Shown here: in pieces, positions 23,931 to 35,673 of the stretch
Numbering within the stretch: position 1 is the first letter of the stretch
Layout: each line of letters begins with the position of its first letter
From: Plasmopara viticola
Lineage: Eukaryota > Oomycota > Peronosporomycetes > Peronosporales > Peronosporaceae
Direction of reading: 5' to 3'
Length of the DNA: 64,000 nucleotides
Assembly: GCA_001695595.3 (NCBI GenBank)
Contig: MBPM02000025.1
Coordinates: 310,001 to 374,000, forward strand
Position numbers and translations under genes: made by a program
The notes under the pieces: model-generated
Told to the model about the DNA's origin: nothing
Databases searched by the model: none
What the model saw: only the letters and a program-made list of their open reading frames with translations

Positions 23931-26524
23931 AATCTGACGTCAGTAAGATGCGTCATTGTGAAGCTTTTAAAGGGTCTTGTAGAATGTGTTTGAGAGCACG
24001 GATAGATGCAGAATTTACTTCACATTTTGCGCACATCTCTGCAACATGTTTTGACTATTGGCATTTTCAGTTTGAATTTGGGTTTGTTTGACGAAGCTAA
24101 GGGTCGGTACGCAGAGCATTATTGTACCTTACTAAAAAATTGTATATGCGCAGAAAATGATAGTGAATAATTGAACTACACCATGAAGCCTACCATGAAT
24201 ACTACTTCATATTGTTACGCTAGGAACAGGCAGTACCGAACTAGCGTGCAAAATGATCCAAAATCTCCTAATTGAAGAACGTTTGCTAATCTTGGTCAGA
24301 AGGGGATCAACGGGTACAAAAGATTGCTTTTGTAAAACACTTTTCTTACGCAACAACTAATCCCCTTAAATTTGTTTATGTGCACTAAATAAAAATCGGT
24401 GCTTTAAACAGGGATTACATCCATTCTGATACCTTTTGTAGTACCTAAATTTGCGGACCGGTTTAAATATTGATAGGGTGCCTGTTGTATGCCAGAAGCC
24501 GCCACAGCCATCTCTTAGCACAACAACTCGGCTTTATATACTCTCTCTTTCATCTTGCCCCATTAAGCCTTGGACTTCAATGGATAATAGGATATATAGG
24601 GGGAACTTATTGTTCATGACGTACGTACCATGTCCAATTTGATCATAATGATGACCGAGCAAGAGTAAAGAAGACTGTCTCTGTATCGAAATCGGCTTCG
24701 TCACCTTGGGCTGAGACTGTAAGGACTGAGATTAAGCCGCGAGTGGCGAGATTATAGAATTTGCCCGGCGGAGAGCCGATTAGGCTTAGATAGATCAGCA
24801 AAAAAACAACCTACTCCACCGCAGTGGGAGCAAGTTCTCTCTTGCATGGGATTCCTTAAAATTTATAATAAATATGATAACCAACTCCCTGCTTTTCGTT
24901 CGCTTGAGCTGCAATAATTCCTTGGGGTGGTCATAGCGAAGTACTCCCCGAGTGCACATCCCTAAAGTAGTAGTATCAGAATCACTGGCTTGGCAAAAGG
25001 CCTTACCCAATAAGGATGTCTTTGTCGACAAGGTCACCAAACCTAGGAACTAGAGAAAAAGGGCAAAATTGAAGACGGTATCCGGTACATATTTCGGGTG
25101 AAGTCACTGACCGAATGGGGTAAAGAGCTATGTGACTCCTCAACACAGGGAACCAGCCCAAGGTTGCACTCTGAGAGAGGTCTACTGACTTTCTAGAAAG
25201 CGGATCTGACGAGGAAGGTGAGCACCTCCGGAGAGACATTACCTTGTTATTGCAGGCTATGGCACCAGGAAGTATGCTTGTTTGCTTGATGCATCACAAG
25301 GACTTTCCGGAAGCTAGTTGTTGTCATATGTGAACACATTTTGGTTTAGAAAGCGTTACAATTCCAGAGCCAACGTATAAAAAACGGCTTTGCTCATGCT
25401 GTTTGCACCTCAGATATTCCAGTCGAGAATTTTTCTTGGCATCGTAAAAAAACTGATAATAAGGGCGGTATAAATTACCGTTAAGTACCTTTCAGCACTA
25501 TCACCACCACAGTTGTATAAAGAATCTTTTCAGGGGCTGTGCAGGATCTAAAGGTATCACAAACCAAATGTTAGCTTCGACTTCTTATTTGTGAGCTTAG
25601 CGTTTGACTAACTCACCTATAGAAAGGCGAGAAACTCATCTTCGATTTATCTTGTCTTCTACGCTACTACTGAGGTATCTCGGGGCTCATAGTATATTTT
25701 CTATATATCGGATTGGACCGTTTTTTTTTTCGGGAAGGGTCTGCTATTGACACCAGAAAGCCGTAAGGTGAACATTTGCTAGCCTTTTCGACATCATCGA
25801 GTGTGAAAAGCCACAATTTAACATTCCGTATCCGCTAACAGCCTTGTAATTTTTTCCCGATCGTTAAAGTGCCTGGTGCACTATCTTGTTTACTAGTATT
25901 GAATAAGCGCTTAAATTTGCGATGCACCTTGGTATACAGTCTAAAGCGCTGTCGCATTGCAATGCAACACTATCTCCACGGTCACATTTGTCTGTAAATT
26001 GTGTAACTAGTGAGCACAAGAAGCTGCTATACATCTACTTATCGTAGACAAGGAGGACCCGTACAGCAATGCATTTTTAGATAAAATGTGGTGTCTGGAT
26101 TTAAAAACATTAGGAACACCAGATTTCATGCAATGCTAAAAATAAAAGTACAACTTCCATCAATCAATATATAAGTAGTTGTTGTTTCAAACATATGTAG
26201 CCTACTAATAAATTGCGTAGATTAAAGCCTTCGATACCTTAACCGTCGAAACTTCGCTCGTTGCCACTAGTACATACACTATTAAAAAATACAGAACGAA
26301 AGAAATCGCCATGCGTCGCGCGGCTCACGTGTGCATAATCATGCCTCTTGGCTATCCTTACTGCTGCACCTTTACGCTTGTCAAATCGTCGTGACTTGCA
26401 ATGCCAGCATAAATGTATAAATGATCTATCGATAAGGTCTACAGAGAAAAAAGCAGCTCATAATTAATAAAGGTCTCATATATGTCTGAGTGGTGTTCGC
26501 TAGAGTAATGAGTGTCTTAAGCTG
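23931..26524. other. Desert, no gene recognised
   Basis: Frames at 24795-25040 and 25003-25239 (minus) overlap each other and a plus-strand frame with several stops. None shows a domain I know. The GC-richer patch at 24.65-25.35 kb may be old retroelement DNA. Confidence 0.3.
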
Positions 26525-26670
26525 AGGCAGCATGGGAGAATGAGCATGGAGTGGCACGTTACCCACGGGTCAGTGCTTGTAAAAATATGCACTTGGTGCA
26601 TGCCGGAAAAGACGTGGTCGGTTTCTGACTGAATCATTAAGAGGTACCGTTGCACTGTACATGTTATAGT
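26525..26670. repeat. Degenerate satellite-like repeat, single unit (array 3)
   Basis: GAGCATGGAGTGGCACGTTA at 26542-26561 is followed by GGGTCAGTGCTTG, GGTGCATGCCGG and GTGGTCGGTTTC. This is the same block order as the units at 2.4 and 23.6 kb. Only one full unit is visible. Confidence 0.45.
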
Positions 26671-28940
26671 AAGTTACAAAAAGCTGCTATTTTTTGCTTC
26701 TTTTCTACGCACAAAAATTGAAGACGAGAGCGAAATTTACGATTTCATCATTTAATCATATGTTGGCTTTCGGCGAAGAAGGTATTTATGACTTCACACT
26801 CCTCTCTTAGTGATAAACGTTGCCTACTTATACATTGTTTCATGCCTAGCGCGTACATAATATTGTTCCAAACTTCTTTTTCTGGTATAAGATCTGATAG
26901 TGGGTCTTTACACACTTGGGACCTCCGGGGCAAAAGTTACACCGAGTTTTTGCCCCCAGATGCAACTTACGTTGTCTACAAAGCTGATAAAAAATATCTT
27001 CGTCCAAAACAGAATTGTGTTCGGCATCGCGAAGAGGTATTTAACTTTATGGATATACCCTTTGATATACGTCCAGCTATTGGTCCAGCCTTGAGCTCAG
27101 TACTTAATACTCGCGTACCAATCCAATATAATGAGCAATACTATTTCTAGTTTGTCCAGACTACGCGCGCGTTGTCTAGAAATTTCTAGATATTTGATCT
27201 AGATGTACAAGGAAGTTCCCGTTGATCCAAGTCATGCTTAGGCTAATAAGCTCTACAATCACGTATATGGCTCAAGAGCGATGCCGAATCTAAGCCTTTT
27301 TCTAACTAGGAGATTGGAGATCAACTCGAGCTGCTTGCTATTTGTAGTAGCTTGTAGAATGGATCACAGAAGAACTTGTGACTTCCTACATCGTAAATGG
27401 CTCTCACTCGCTAGTGTGCTTTAAAATCAGAGCTACCGCATTCGGACATTGTTTTATTGCGTGCCTTGATGTAAGTAATGAATAAATAGCTTGAAAATGG
27501 TGCCTCCACTAATTGTACCTCGTATCTCGGCAAGTTCTGATGCTGATAGATACATGCTACATATATAAGATAGTGAGAGCGTTATCTTTCAGGATAAGTC
27601 ATACACCAAAGCATCGCTTAAATGGACAAAATTATACTGTTTTTGGAACAAGAATAACTCACTCAAATCTGTGAATGCTTTTCAAGTCACTGCTTTAACC
27701 TATGCTAATCGAGTCACTGATCGATATCAAGTGCTTACTTACAAGTTGTTATGGATAAACAAATTGGAGTGAACTTGCATAAATCAGATTACACTATATG
27801 TGCTTTTGTGAAAAAAATGACGACAAACAAATACGAAATGGAATAAAGAGCCCATAACGTAGTGCTCAAAAAGAAAAAAAGCGATACAGCCATATTTAAA
27901 AAAATGGTTTCATACGTTTCTTTTGATCTCACATTTTCCATGATACGACTAATAAAAGTAGAACTTAGAGAGCTAAGACGATGCCGTATGGAAATATTAT
28001 TTGGACTCAGCGCTTTGAGCTCTAGTTAAATTTAAAGCAAGCTTTTACGTATGAGGAAGGAGCCACAAAACCATTAGCAGATTATCAAAAAGACATTTGT
28101 GCAACTTTGCGTCGGATTGTAGTGGTCGATGCCTATATAAGGCAGATATATACCTTTGAGTATAAGAAGCATCTTCCGCGCGGTACATTCGTCTGCGTAA
28201 AACTCACCGGTGTATAGGCGCGCAAAATACTACTCACCGAGGCACTCAAAAGCATAAAAAAGAATAAAAAATTGTGGGCGTATAAACTAAAGTGCTCACA
28301 CACAAATGGAATTGCGTTGAAAATACTTAATCAATCATTTCATAAAAGATGCAACACATGATGGATAAATTGTAGCTCAATTGACGGCTCTTACTGTTTT
28401 GCTTGTTATAGCTAGATCTAAGGGTCGTACTCCGAGTCTTCGAGAGGTAATCTAGCGTATGAGATAGTGTATTTCTCAAGAGTTTACTGGGTGAGGTGGT
28501 CGACCATCGATAGACAATCTAAGGTATATGATGTCTTTTCTAGTCAATATTCTTGCAAGATCCAATTGCTCGCATTTCTGGTGGCACCTTCGACAAACCT
28601 CAGGATTTATATTTAGCGGCCAACTTCTGCATAAAAACTCTTGTTTTGATCATCGAAGGGTTGTTATGGGGGTGACACCTTCCCAAGCCTTTGTTCATGA
28701 GCGAGTCGTGAAGATGCATGCCGATGTCAGCTTGTTTGAGATTGTCGAAAGCCACGTCTTGTAACGCGATCATTTTTGTACAGCGACTAGAAATCTGATG
28801 CTTTGACGATTTCTAGACTGTTGTCATTTCAGACCTTTCTTTAAATAAACTTTAATGTTTTCCTTAATTTTTTCGTTTTAAAGCAATCTAAACACAGGAG
28901 CTCAATTGAAATGATCTGTAGAATACACATATATGTCCCG
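26671..28940. other. Desert with one unassigned open frame
   Basis: A plus-strand frame (26788-27150, 120 residues) reads GKSYTEFLPPDATYVVYKAD and NFMDIPFDIRPAIGPALSS. It looks protein-like but matches no family I recognise. Downstream, around 28045-28220, ATKPLADYQKDICATLRRIV and YKKHLPRGTFVCVKLTGV are also protein-like and interrupted by stops. Both may be pieces of a decayed mobile element. Confidence 0.3.
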
Positions 28941-28949
28941 CGCAAGAAA

Positions 28950-30450
28950 CTGAGATCGATGGGGTACTTGCGAAATAAAACATCATTGACGTTATTATTT
29001 AACCATTATGTCTCCATCATGATTGTATAGACGCTGGTGGCAGACTCTTCATTTCCGGATATCGTACATATGTTACATTTGGCAGATATTGACCAATCAG
29101 ATGCGATTTTTGGCAAGCAGATTGTGTTGAAGCCACGGGTGCCGATGAAAGATGCGCGGGATCAGTCTGCAGTAGTCGACTATAAATTCTGTTTCGTTTG
29201 AATAAAGTTCTTGATCAAACGATAAAAAAAATTAGGCTGTCGGCTAATACGCCGTTGCCCAAAAGATCCACAGTGAACAAGCCAGTGTCGATCATTCATG
29301 CTGCAAGTCGGTAAGAAGGGCCGCATGAATGGTACCAAGGGCAAACGAGCGTCCATGAATGAGCTAATCCAGTAAAGTAGGAAACGGTTGAGTATACACA
29401 CCAATCGTGGCTCCAATATGAGCTAACAGGGTCTGTTTCATGTCATTTCGAATGAAAACCTCGACTGGAAACAATTCGGCGACAATGCACATAAGCGACC
29501 AGAGATCGATCTTTGTACCAATCATGAGACCGGAAATTACCTGCAGACACATATAACACTCACAATGACAGCGCGAATGCAATAATTGCGGGACGAACAT
29601 ACCTCTGGAGCACAACATATGCGAGTGGACGTAAGATGTGAGCTCATCGGTAGCGAAGTACGCCGACCCAAAGTCGATCACCTTGGCGGTACAAGCACTA
29701 AAGGTTTGAATGAAAAAAATATTTTCGGGCTTAAAAATTGCAATGAACTAATTTTAGCGCGTGCAGCGTATCGAGCGCCTGAAGAACTTCGATGGTGATT
29801 TTCTTAAAACGAGGAATGCTGAAGTAATTGACCACACCGCGCTGCAACAGAAAGCGAGAAAACTTATACAAATTGTCTGTGCTTACAAAAATGGTGTAAG
29901 AGGTTAGACGTAAGCGAGACAATTAACATTTTGTAAAGGAAACACACGTCAGTCGACTTTTAGGTGCTCACGAAAAAAAAAGCATCCAAAAGACGAACGA
30001 GATGGTTTTCGTCCACGCAACTGCAATTAATGGGCTTTTAGTTCACCAATCTTGTCGACGTCAACTCTTTATTGTTCTTTATAATCTTAAGACACTATCA
30101 GAAGCTCTGGGAGAGGTCGCCGTTCTTGATTTGGTTCAAATACAGTGCGTTTTTTTCGCGCATATTACGCAGCTGCATTACTTTATACTTCTTAGACCCA
30201 TCGCCGTCGTTGTCGCTGTCACCAAAAACTTTACCCTCTGCATCATCTTCACTATCTTGAAGTCAACTGTAAGGACTGTGACTTCGGCTGTCCATCGAGA
30301 TCAAACTTAATTGTTGTCACGTTGCCTCGGATTAAAGACTGAATCTAAAACGGATCCGACTCCAAATTTCTAGCATTAGAGGCCACCATCTTATCACTTG
30401 ACGCTAGTTCTTTGACATGACCATTACCTTCTGATGATGACTAAACATTT
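28950..30450 (-). pseudogene. Decayed DYRK-like protein kinase gene
   Basis: Kinase landmarks run right to left in shifting frames. There is an acidic lead (EGKVFGDSDNDGDGSKKYKV, near 30245), KIIKNNKELTSTRLV and ENHLVRLLDAFFF, then NLYKFSRFLLQRGVVNYFSI, VLQALDTLHALKLVHCN, KVIDFGSAYF, CCAPE and ISGLMIGTKIDLWSLMCIVA. The HCx variant of the catalytic loop, SxYVHS before the activation site, and the layout fit the DYRK group. Faults: the catalytic Asp is Asn (codon 29737-29739), one extra T right after it shifts the frame, another shift separates YVHS from CAPE, and several stops interrupt the N-lobe. A 62-nt GT-AG intron (29541-29602) is still visible at APE|VISGL, so this is a decayed genomic copy, not a processed transcript. 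Confidence 0.8.
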
Positions 30451-30993
30451 TTTTAGTCAAAACATAGACGAGAATCAGCTTTTTTGGTGCAACGCGAATA
30501 GCAATAAGTGGCACCTTCTTGTTGATGCTGAAAATATTCTGTCACAATATCAACTCTTACAAAATACAAGGCTCGCGCAGAACCAGAATGGCAACGCCTC
30601 GCAACGGTTACAATATTTGGCATGACCATCGTGCTAGAAGATGTTTCAATGGCGATGACGAAATACAACAGACAAGCGATTGAATGCATACATACTCGCT
30701 CGTCCTATATAGGTACAACCTTTATTACGTTATAACTCTTGAGAAGACAATAGAAAAAGGAGTTATGTCTGTGAAATCCACGCCTTATCGTATATATTGT
30801 GTTTACAGATTATGCCCTCAGCGCTTCTGGACTAAAAGCAAAGTTCTTAATAAAATAACGTCGGCTTAAATATGGCCGTCAATTTCTCACTTGAGCACGT
30901 ACAACTCAATATTTCAAGACTATTCAATAATTCCAGTGTTTTCAGTCCTTTCGTGTGCATTAGCCTGTAACATCAGCATAAGTGCACTTCAAA

Positions 30994-31330
30994 TTATGTC
31001 GCAGACGAAAGGCGGTCGTATTTTTTTCCACTCAAGTTGGCATGAACTAGTCGTGGACATTTTTTGAGCGCACTCGCGGCATCGAGACGACTGAACGTTG
31101 ATTGCAGCTTCTGCACGAATTTCGAGCGTTCAATCCCTTGTACATATGCAATGGTGTTAAACGACATGACCATTGTCAAGTGATTTTATTCAATTTCATT
31201 ATTGGTCAAGTCGATGGTGTCAACCATAGCAAACACGCGCAGAGCACGCTCAACCTGCTCCGCTGAGAATATTCGACCCTACTGCCCACATTCGATCAGC
31301 ACACGGATCGACAACATTAACGATACTGCC
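30994..31330 (-). pseudogene. Unrecognised decayed coding stretch
   Basis: A single minus-strand frame reads FSAEQVERALRVFAMVDTID, LTNNEIE, a stop, NHLTMVMSFNTIAYVQGIER and KLQSTFSRLDAASALKKC, with only two stops in about 110 codons. The amphipathic, protein-like composition suggests a former exon. I do not know the family. It lies upstream of the DYRK pseudogene on the same strand but does not look like kinase sequence. Confidence 0.25.
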
Positions 31331-31587
31331 AATGACATAAATATGCGTAACTTTGAAAGTCACACCCAGAGATGAAGAAGTCAGGCGCACACATATACCG
31401 AAGTGGATGTTGAGCGCGTAGATGCATCAAGACTGCCGTGCTGTTATATTACCTCTCTACGGACTAATTTAGAAATTACACAGTAAACTTGGCTTATATT
31501 ATTCCATGCAGATTGACGTGGCAAAGGTGAAACAAATACAAAAAGCAGAAAACTATCGAGAGGCGACACGCTTTAAGTACGCTTAGA

Positions 31588-31905
31588 ACCGACCCTGTAA
31601 TTCGAGCGGTGAGCCGTTTGACGCAGGACCGGAAGGTACCTTTATATACCCATAGAATTTGAATTGAGGAAGCTGGAGATAAGTCACTTACGTGGACGAG
31701 CCATCACAGCCAAGTGTGTGAGTGCCCTACCAACTCGCGCCCGATTGGGTAACAAAAGGGCAGTGTGGGGGACGCCCCACTGACCGAAAAAGCCCCATAG
31801 TGTAGTGACGGATACGGAACCCGGTCCCAGTATGGGTGGGATTGATACCAGCATCCCGCGATAGAGACAGCTAAGTCCCAGCGCGTGGGTTTTGGTAGCT
31901 AAAAT
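31588..31905 (+). mobile_element. tRNA-derived SINE, plus-strand copy
   Basis: Begins ACCGACCCTGTAATTCGAGC and ends near GGTAGCTAAAAT. It matches the reverse complement of 32657-32967 from end to end. The head corresponds to a tRNA-like promoter: a degraded A box (ATTCGAGCGGTGAGC) and a badly damaged B box (TTATATACCC). The body has the long shared block CGACCCGATTGG/GACGCCCCACTGACCG, with CATCCCGCGATAGAGACAGC near the tail. It is probably unable to be transcribed. No target-site duplication could be fixed. Confidence 0.65.
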
Positions 31906-32189
31906 CTCTAAATATGCATAGAATTATAAACGAGCCATGAATGGGGAGATGGTAGCACTAAATGATAGGAAAAGATGTTAATTTTTAGATCTGAGATGTT
32001 AGCTGGAGAGCGTGTCATAAATTGTTGAGTCCACAGATATTTTTTTGGCTACGTTAGAGCGAAAATTGTTTGCGCATCTATTTTTTCGCATGTTTATTAT
32101 TTTTTCTCCTCTACTCCGGAATGTTTTAAGGCGGCCTTGATATCGAGCATAGATTATCCATATAAGAGTAGAGATGTGTATTTAACGAG

Positions 32190-32490
32190 AAAATGAAAAA
32201 GAAAGGTAAATTGCTTGGTCCCTGAAGCTCGATGCAACACCAAACTTGATGACAAGTTCGTCATTGTACTTCTCCATGTGAACGATATTCTATGTGCCAC
32301 GATAAACTTAAGCTCAGAAATCAACGTGGATTTGGATGCCAATTCAGACATTGATGACCAGAATTTACTCGGCACAAACCTCAAAATGGAAGTGGGGCAT
32401 AACAAGAGAGCTCTTCTAAGACCTATCAAACAAAGTATTTTGACTTTTGTGGTGCTTGCCCAAAGAGTGGTGACACACGCCTGAATGTCA
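32190..32490 (+). pseudogene. Ty1/Copia reverse-transcriptase scrap
   Basis: The frame reads DDKFVIVLLHVNDILCATI, which is the Copia RT active-site region. The usual YVDD is here HVND, so one catalytic Asp is lost. It is followed by INVDLDANSDIDDQNLLGTN, matching the Copia pattern of F-x-x-x-D-L-x-x-x-x-YxLG in a damaged form. No integrase, RNase H or LTR is recognisable on either side. It lies between the two opposite SINEs. Confidence 0.6.
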
Positions 32491-32656
32491 GACATTGAGA
32501 AGCGAAAACTAGCATACTTATGTTTCCGTACCATAGAGCAATTGTTTTTATTTTGATTATCTGAAATAATTATCCCATTTTTTATCAAATTACATCGTAA
32601 TTTGATAGTTTTTATTTACCTTACGAAATGTACGAGACTTGACCTTGCTTCTATTG

Positions 32657-32967
32657 ACATTTAAGCTACCGGAATCCACGCGCTAGGATTTAGCTGTCTC
32701 TATCGCGGGATGCTGGTAGCAATTTGACCCATATTGAGACCGAGTTCCGTACCCCTCATTACACTATGGGGCTTTTTCGGTCAGTGGGGCGTCCCCAACG
32801 CAACCCAATCGGGCGCAATTTGGTAGGGCAGTCACACACCCGGGTGTGATGGCTCGTCCACTTTAGTGACCTATCTTTGGCTGCCTTGGATTGAATCCTA
32901 TGGGTATCGAACCAGGTACCTCTCGGTCCTGGGTCAAACGGCTAACCGCTCGAGCCACAGGGTCGGT
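32657..32967 (-). mobile_element. tRNA-derived SINE, minus-strand copy
   Basis: On the minus strand it starts ACCGACCCTGTGGCTCGAGC and contains a good RNA polymerase III A box (TGGCTCGAGCGG) and B box (GGTTCGATACC) about 40 bp apart, so the head derives from a tRNA-like sequence. A body of roughly 230 bp follows, ending GGTAGCTTAAAT. It is better preserved than its plus-strand partner. The pair can form a hairpin of about 310 bp with a 750-bp loop. Confidence 0.72.
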
Positions 32968-33362
32968 GGAGAAGTCCATTCGAGCGAATGATGTGTCTGT
33001 CGATTCCATTTCCCAATCAAATTTTCTATTTAACTTGGCCATCTAATGAACCCTGATCTGTGAGCCACATTTCCACTGACGAGGCTACTTGACTACTGGG
33101 TTTGACTCCGATCACCCTGATTTAGTGTCGATCCAATTCGTATTCAAATCAGTTCTTTAAAAATAGGAAACAGCATCGTTTTGGGGAGATGCCTGCTAAA
33201 ATTTATCATTTAGCTGACTTTAATCCAGTTTGATAAATCATATGGTCTGAATGCTATAATGAGTTCTTTCTTCATTTTTTCGTGTCAAGGAATTGCTCTA
33301 TTTGCTATCGGTTTGCGAGATCGACAGCTGATCAGATTATTAAAATTTGATAAAATAGATCA

Positions 33363-33791
33363 ATGGCATATGAGATGGATCGTAAAGTATTATTGGTGGA
33401 AAAAGTTAATTATGATCGGTGGAACACAGGTCACTCTAGTACATATATTGTGATACGTGATCAAGAAATCAGTGTGATTGGCTTATATCTTTCAAATCTT
33501 AAAAAATATCAGTCGCCCTTACTTACTTCAACTACTTTAAGTACTATAAAAATAAAGTTGTATGGCGCATTACGATCAGCTATACAGCTCCACTGGCCAA
33601 GATCTACTACATTGCAGACCATCCACAACTCACTTACATTCGTCGAAGGTATGTTTGTCTTAGGATGTGATTTTCCGATCAGGTTAGATGAGAAGGCGCG
33701 AAAATTAAGTTCTGCATACTGCACGGGCCTATCAGCAAAATTCCGATTGGACTTGCTTCACATTAAACTTGATGAAGCAAGGAAAGGATAA
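33363..33791 (+). pseudogene. Possible endonuclease-domain scrap of a non-LTR retrotransposon
   Basis: The frame has KVLLVEKVNYDRW, then YIVIRDQEISVIGLYLSN, then EGMFVLGCDFPIRLDEKARK. This order resembles the exonuclease-endonuclease-phosphatase fold of LINEs, where a strand-rich stretch precedes a G-G-DFN-x-x-LD motif. Here the motif is GCDFPIRLD, with the Asn lost. No reverse transcriptase follows. The family call is tentative. Confidence 0.35.
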
Positions 33792-34498
33792 GTAATAAGC
33801 ATTTTTCTATATATGCGACGGTTGGTTCACAAAGACATCGTACGCTACGTTCACGTCGCTCGGAGCTGAGGTTTGCTCGGAAGACGTGTGCACCCACCTG
33901 CTAAAAGAGCGTTATTCGGGTAATATCGTCTAAAGTTTTCTCACTAAACAACGACCCGTCCTGAGTTTATTTGAGACTTAACATTCCAAATTGATCAAAA
34001 CAATCAAATTAAGATCTATCATAGCCCCAACGAAGAGGTTATGATTTTGGACCTTCAGTAAGCTTGGAGGTTTATCAGAGTGTCTCTTCGCTGATCGATC
34101 TTTCTGGGCGTAGTATGTGCTCACAAGCTTTGCGAGTCGTCTACTACACCTAAAAAGCTTTCTTTCACAAGTGCTGAGGGTGTGGGAAGAGACAAACAAC
34201 TCGACGCTGGCAGTATCAATACTATTATTAGCCATCGAGATTAATTCGTACGACTGCAGTATCATTTTATTATTCTTCGAATGGTCGTGCGTGTCACTGA
34301 ATGTGGAATGCGCTATAAAGCCTCGACAATGTCCATCACACGCGCATAAATGAAGGTAAGTTTGCAATGTATTGGCGCTGCTGGTTGGTGTGTCACACTC
34401 AAACTTCTTAATTATTTTAACCATTAAGGGCACAGCTATTTATATAAAATGAAAAAGGGACAGCAAATCAGAATGATGCTAAATCAAACTGCAATTTG
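33792..34498. other. Short desert with one unassigned open frame
   Basis: A minus-strand frame of 151 codons (33978-34433) begins MPLMVKIIKKFECDT and has no recognisable domain. There is no other support for a gene. Confidence 0.3.
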
Positions 34499-34510
34499 TA
34501 CTCATGATAA
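34499..34510. repeat. Target-site duplication, left copy (LINE copy 1)
   Basis: TACTCATGATAA here is repeated exactly at 35662-35673 on the other side of the LINE, as expected for target-primed reverse transcription. Confidence 0.85.
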
Positions 34511-35661
34511 TGTAATGTAATGTATTACGTTATCGCGTTGCCAAGGTATGCACGTGCTAGGCTCAGTCTGGCTAGTCCACGGCATAGAGTGGTGTCCGCA
34601 TACGTCGAGTCTCGTTCGGCGGGCAGTGCAGCCAGCACCGAGGTCGTGAGGGTCTTCCATTTCTTTCGGTCTTGTGCAAGGGTACGTACCACTTCGAGGT
34701 CTTGTGCTGTCCGAAGTCGAAAGCCGGAGCCACGGGAAACAAGATTGTGGTCGAGTGTCGAGGGGAGCGTGGTGCGGGGACGTCCGCGCCATTTTGCTGC
34801 GGTGAAGAAGAAGTAGGCACGCATCTGGAGGTTAGCTGGAATGTCGGGATTGCGGCGAAGTACATGGCCAAACAGGCGCCAGCGAGCTTGTGTCAGTCGT
34901 AGTCTCAGCGGCCGCTCATCACATAGGTCGTAGAGTCTTGCATTCGAAATGGGTCGGGGGTAGCGATAGCCAAGAGCGTAGCGAAGCTGGCGGCGATGGA
35001 AACTCTCGAGGCCGTGGAGCTCTGACTTGGTAAGAGCCCAGTTGTACAGCAAAATCGGTAGAACGTAGGTGTTGTACAATCGAATGCGTGTCTTGGGTGA
35101 GATGAACGTGGGGCGGAGCCAGACGGACCAGAGGCGGTGGAGCGCGAGGGTGGCCAGGGACTTGCGTCGAAATAGATCTTTAATATCGCCGAGGAGTGTT
35201 CCGAGCTTCTTAGTGTGGTGCCAGGTTTCTTCTCGGGATCGGGCGTGTCGAGTGGCGCCCGACGGGTTGCAGTAACGGCGGATTTCAGTGACTTCGGTCT
35301 TGGCTTCGTTTTTTTTTTTTTTTCAGGGTTAGAAGGAAGTCATCAATGCGGTGCTCACCTCTATCGTAGATCTTGGTTTCGCGGAGGCCAAGGATATCGA
35401 CGCGGTAGCGCCGGAGATCTTCGGGGAGTGTTACGTGCTTCTTGCGCTTCGAACCTAGAGAATTCACATTAAAGGAGCCAATCCGGATGCGGTTGGCGCG
35501 ATTAAGGGCGTGGAAGGGGGTTTGGCCTGGTGCTGGAGACCGTCGCGTCGAGGGTGAGACTCGTTAGAGACCTGCAGATGCCCGAGAGCACCTGCCCGAA
35601 GCGCGCGAGCATTAAGCCCCCGCGCTTGGAAGGAGGGCGTCACCCCAACCTTTTCCGAAAA
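34511..35661 (-). mobile_element. Non-LTR retrotransposon (LINE) with a large internal deletion
   Basis: The element reads on the minus strand from 35661. After a 5' leader comes the start of an AP-type endonuclease (GSFNVNSLGSKR-like, then YRVDILGLRETKIYDRGEHR). This is followed directly by a 15-nt A tract and then the end of a reverse transcriptase protein (YNTYVLPILLYNWALTKSEL, LHGLESFHRRQLRYALGY, LRLTQARWRLFGHVLRRNPD), finishing in NAIT. The catalytic RT core is missing, so the element is non-autonomous. The 3' tail is a short ATTAC repeat (TACATTACATTACATTATC on the minus strand). A perfect 12-bp target duplication flanks it. The 5' end is shared with the copy at 46.0 kb, so loss was internal, not by 5' truncation. 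Confidence 0.88.
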
Positions 35662-35673
35662 TACTCATGATAA
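35662..35673. repeat. Target-site duplication, right copy (LINE copy 1)
   Basis: Exact repeat of TACTCATGATAA found at 34499-34510. Confidence 0.85.

Noticed and set aside
31588..32967. tRNA genes
   Set aside because: The A and B boxes belong to SINE heads with long non-tRNA bodies; the cloverleaf arms do not pair well. No other tRNA, rRNA or CRISPR array was seen.
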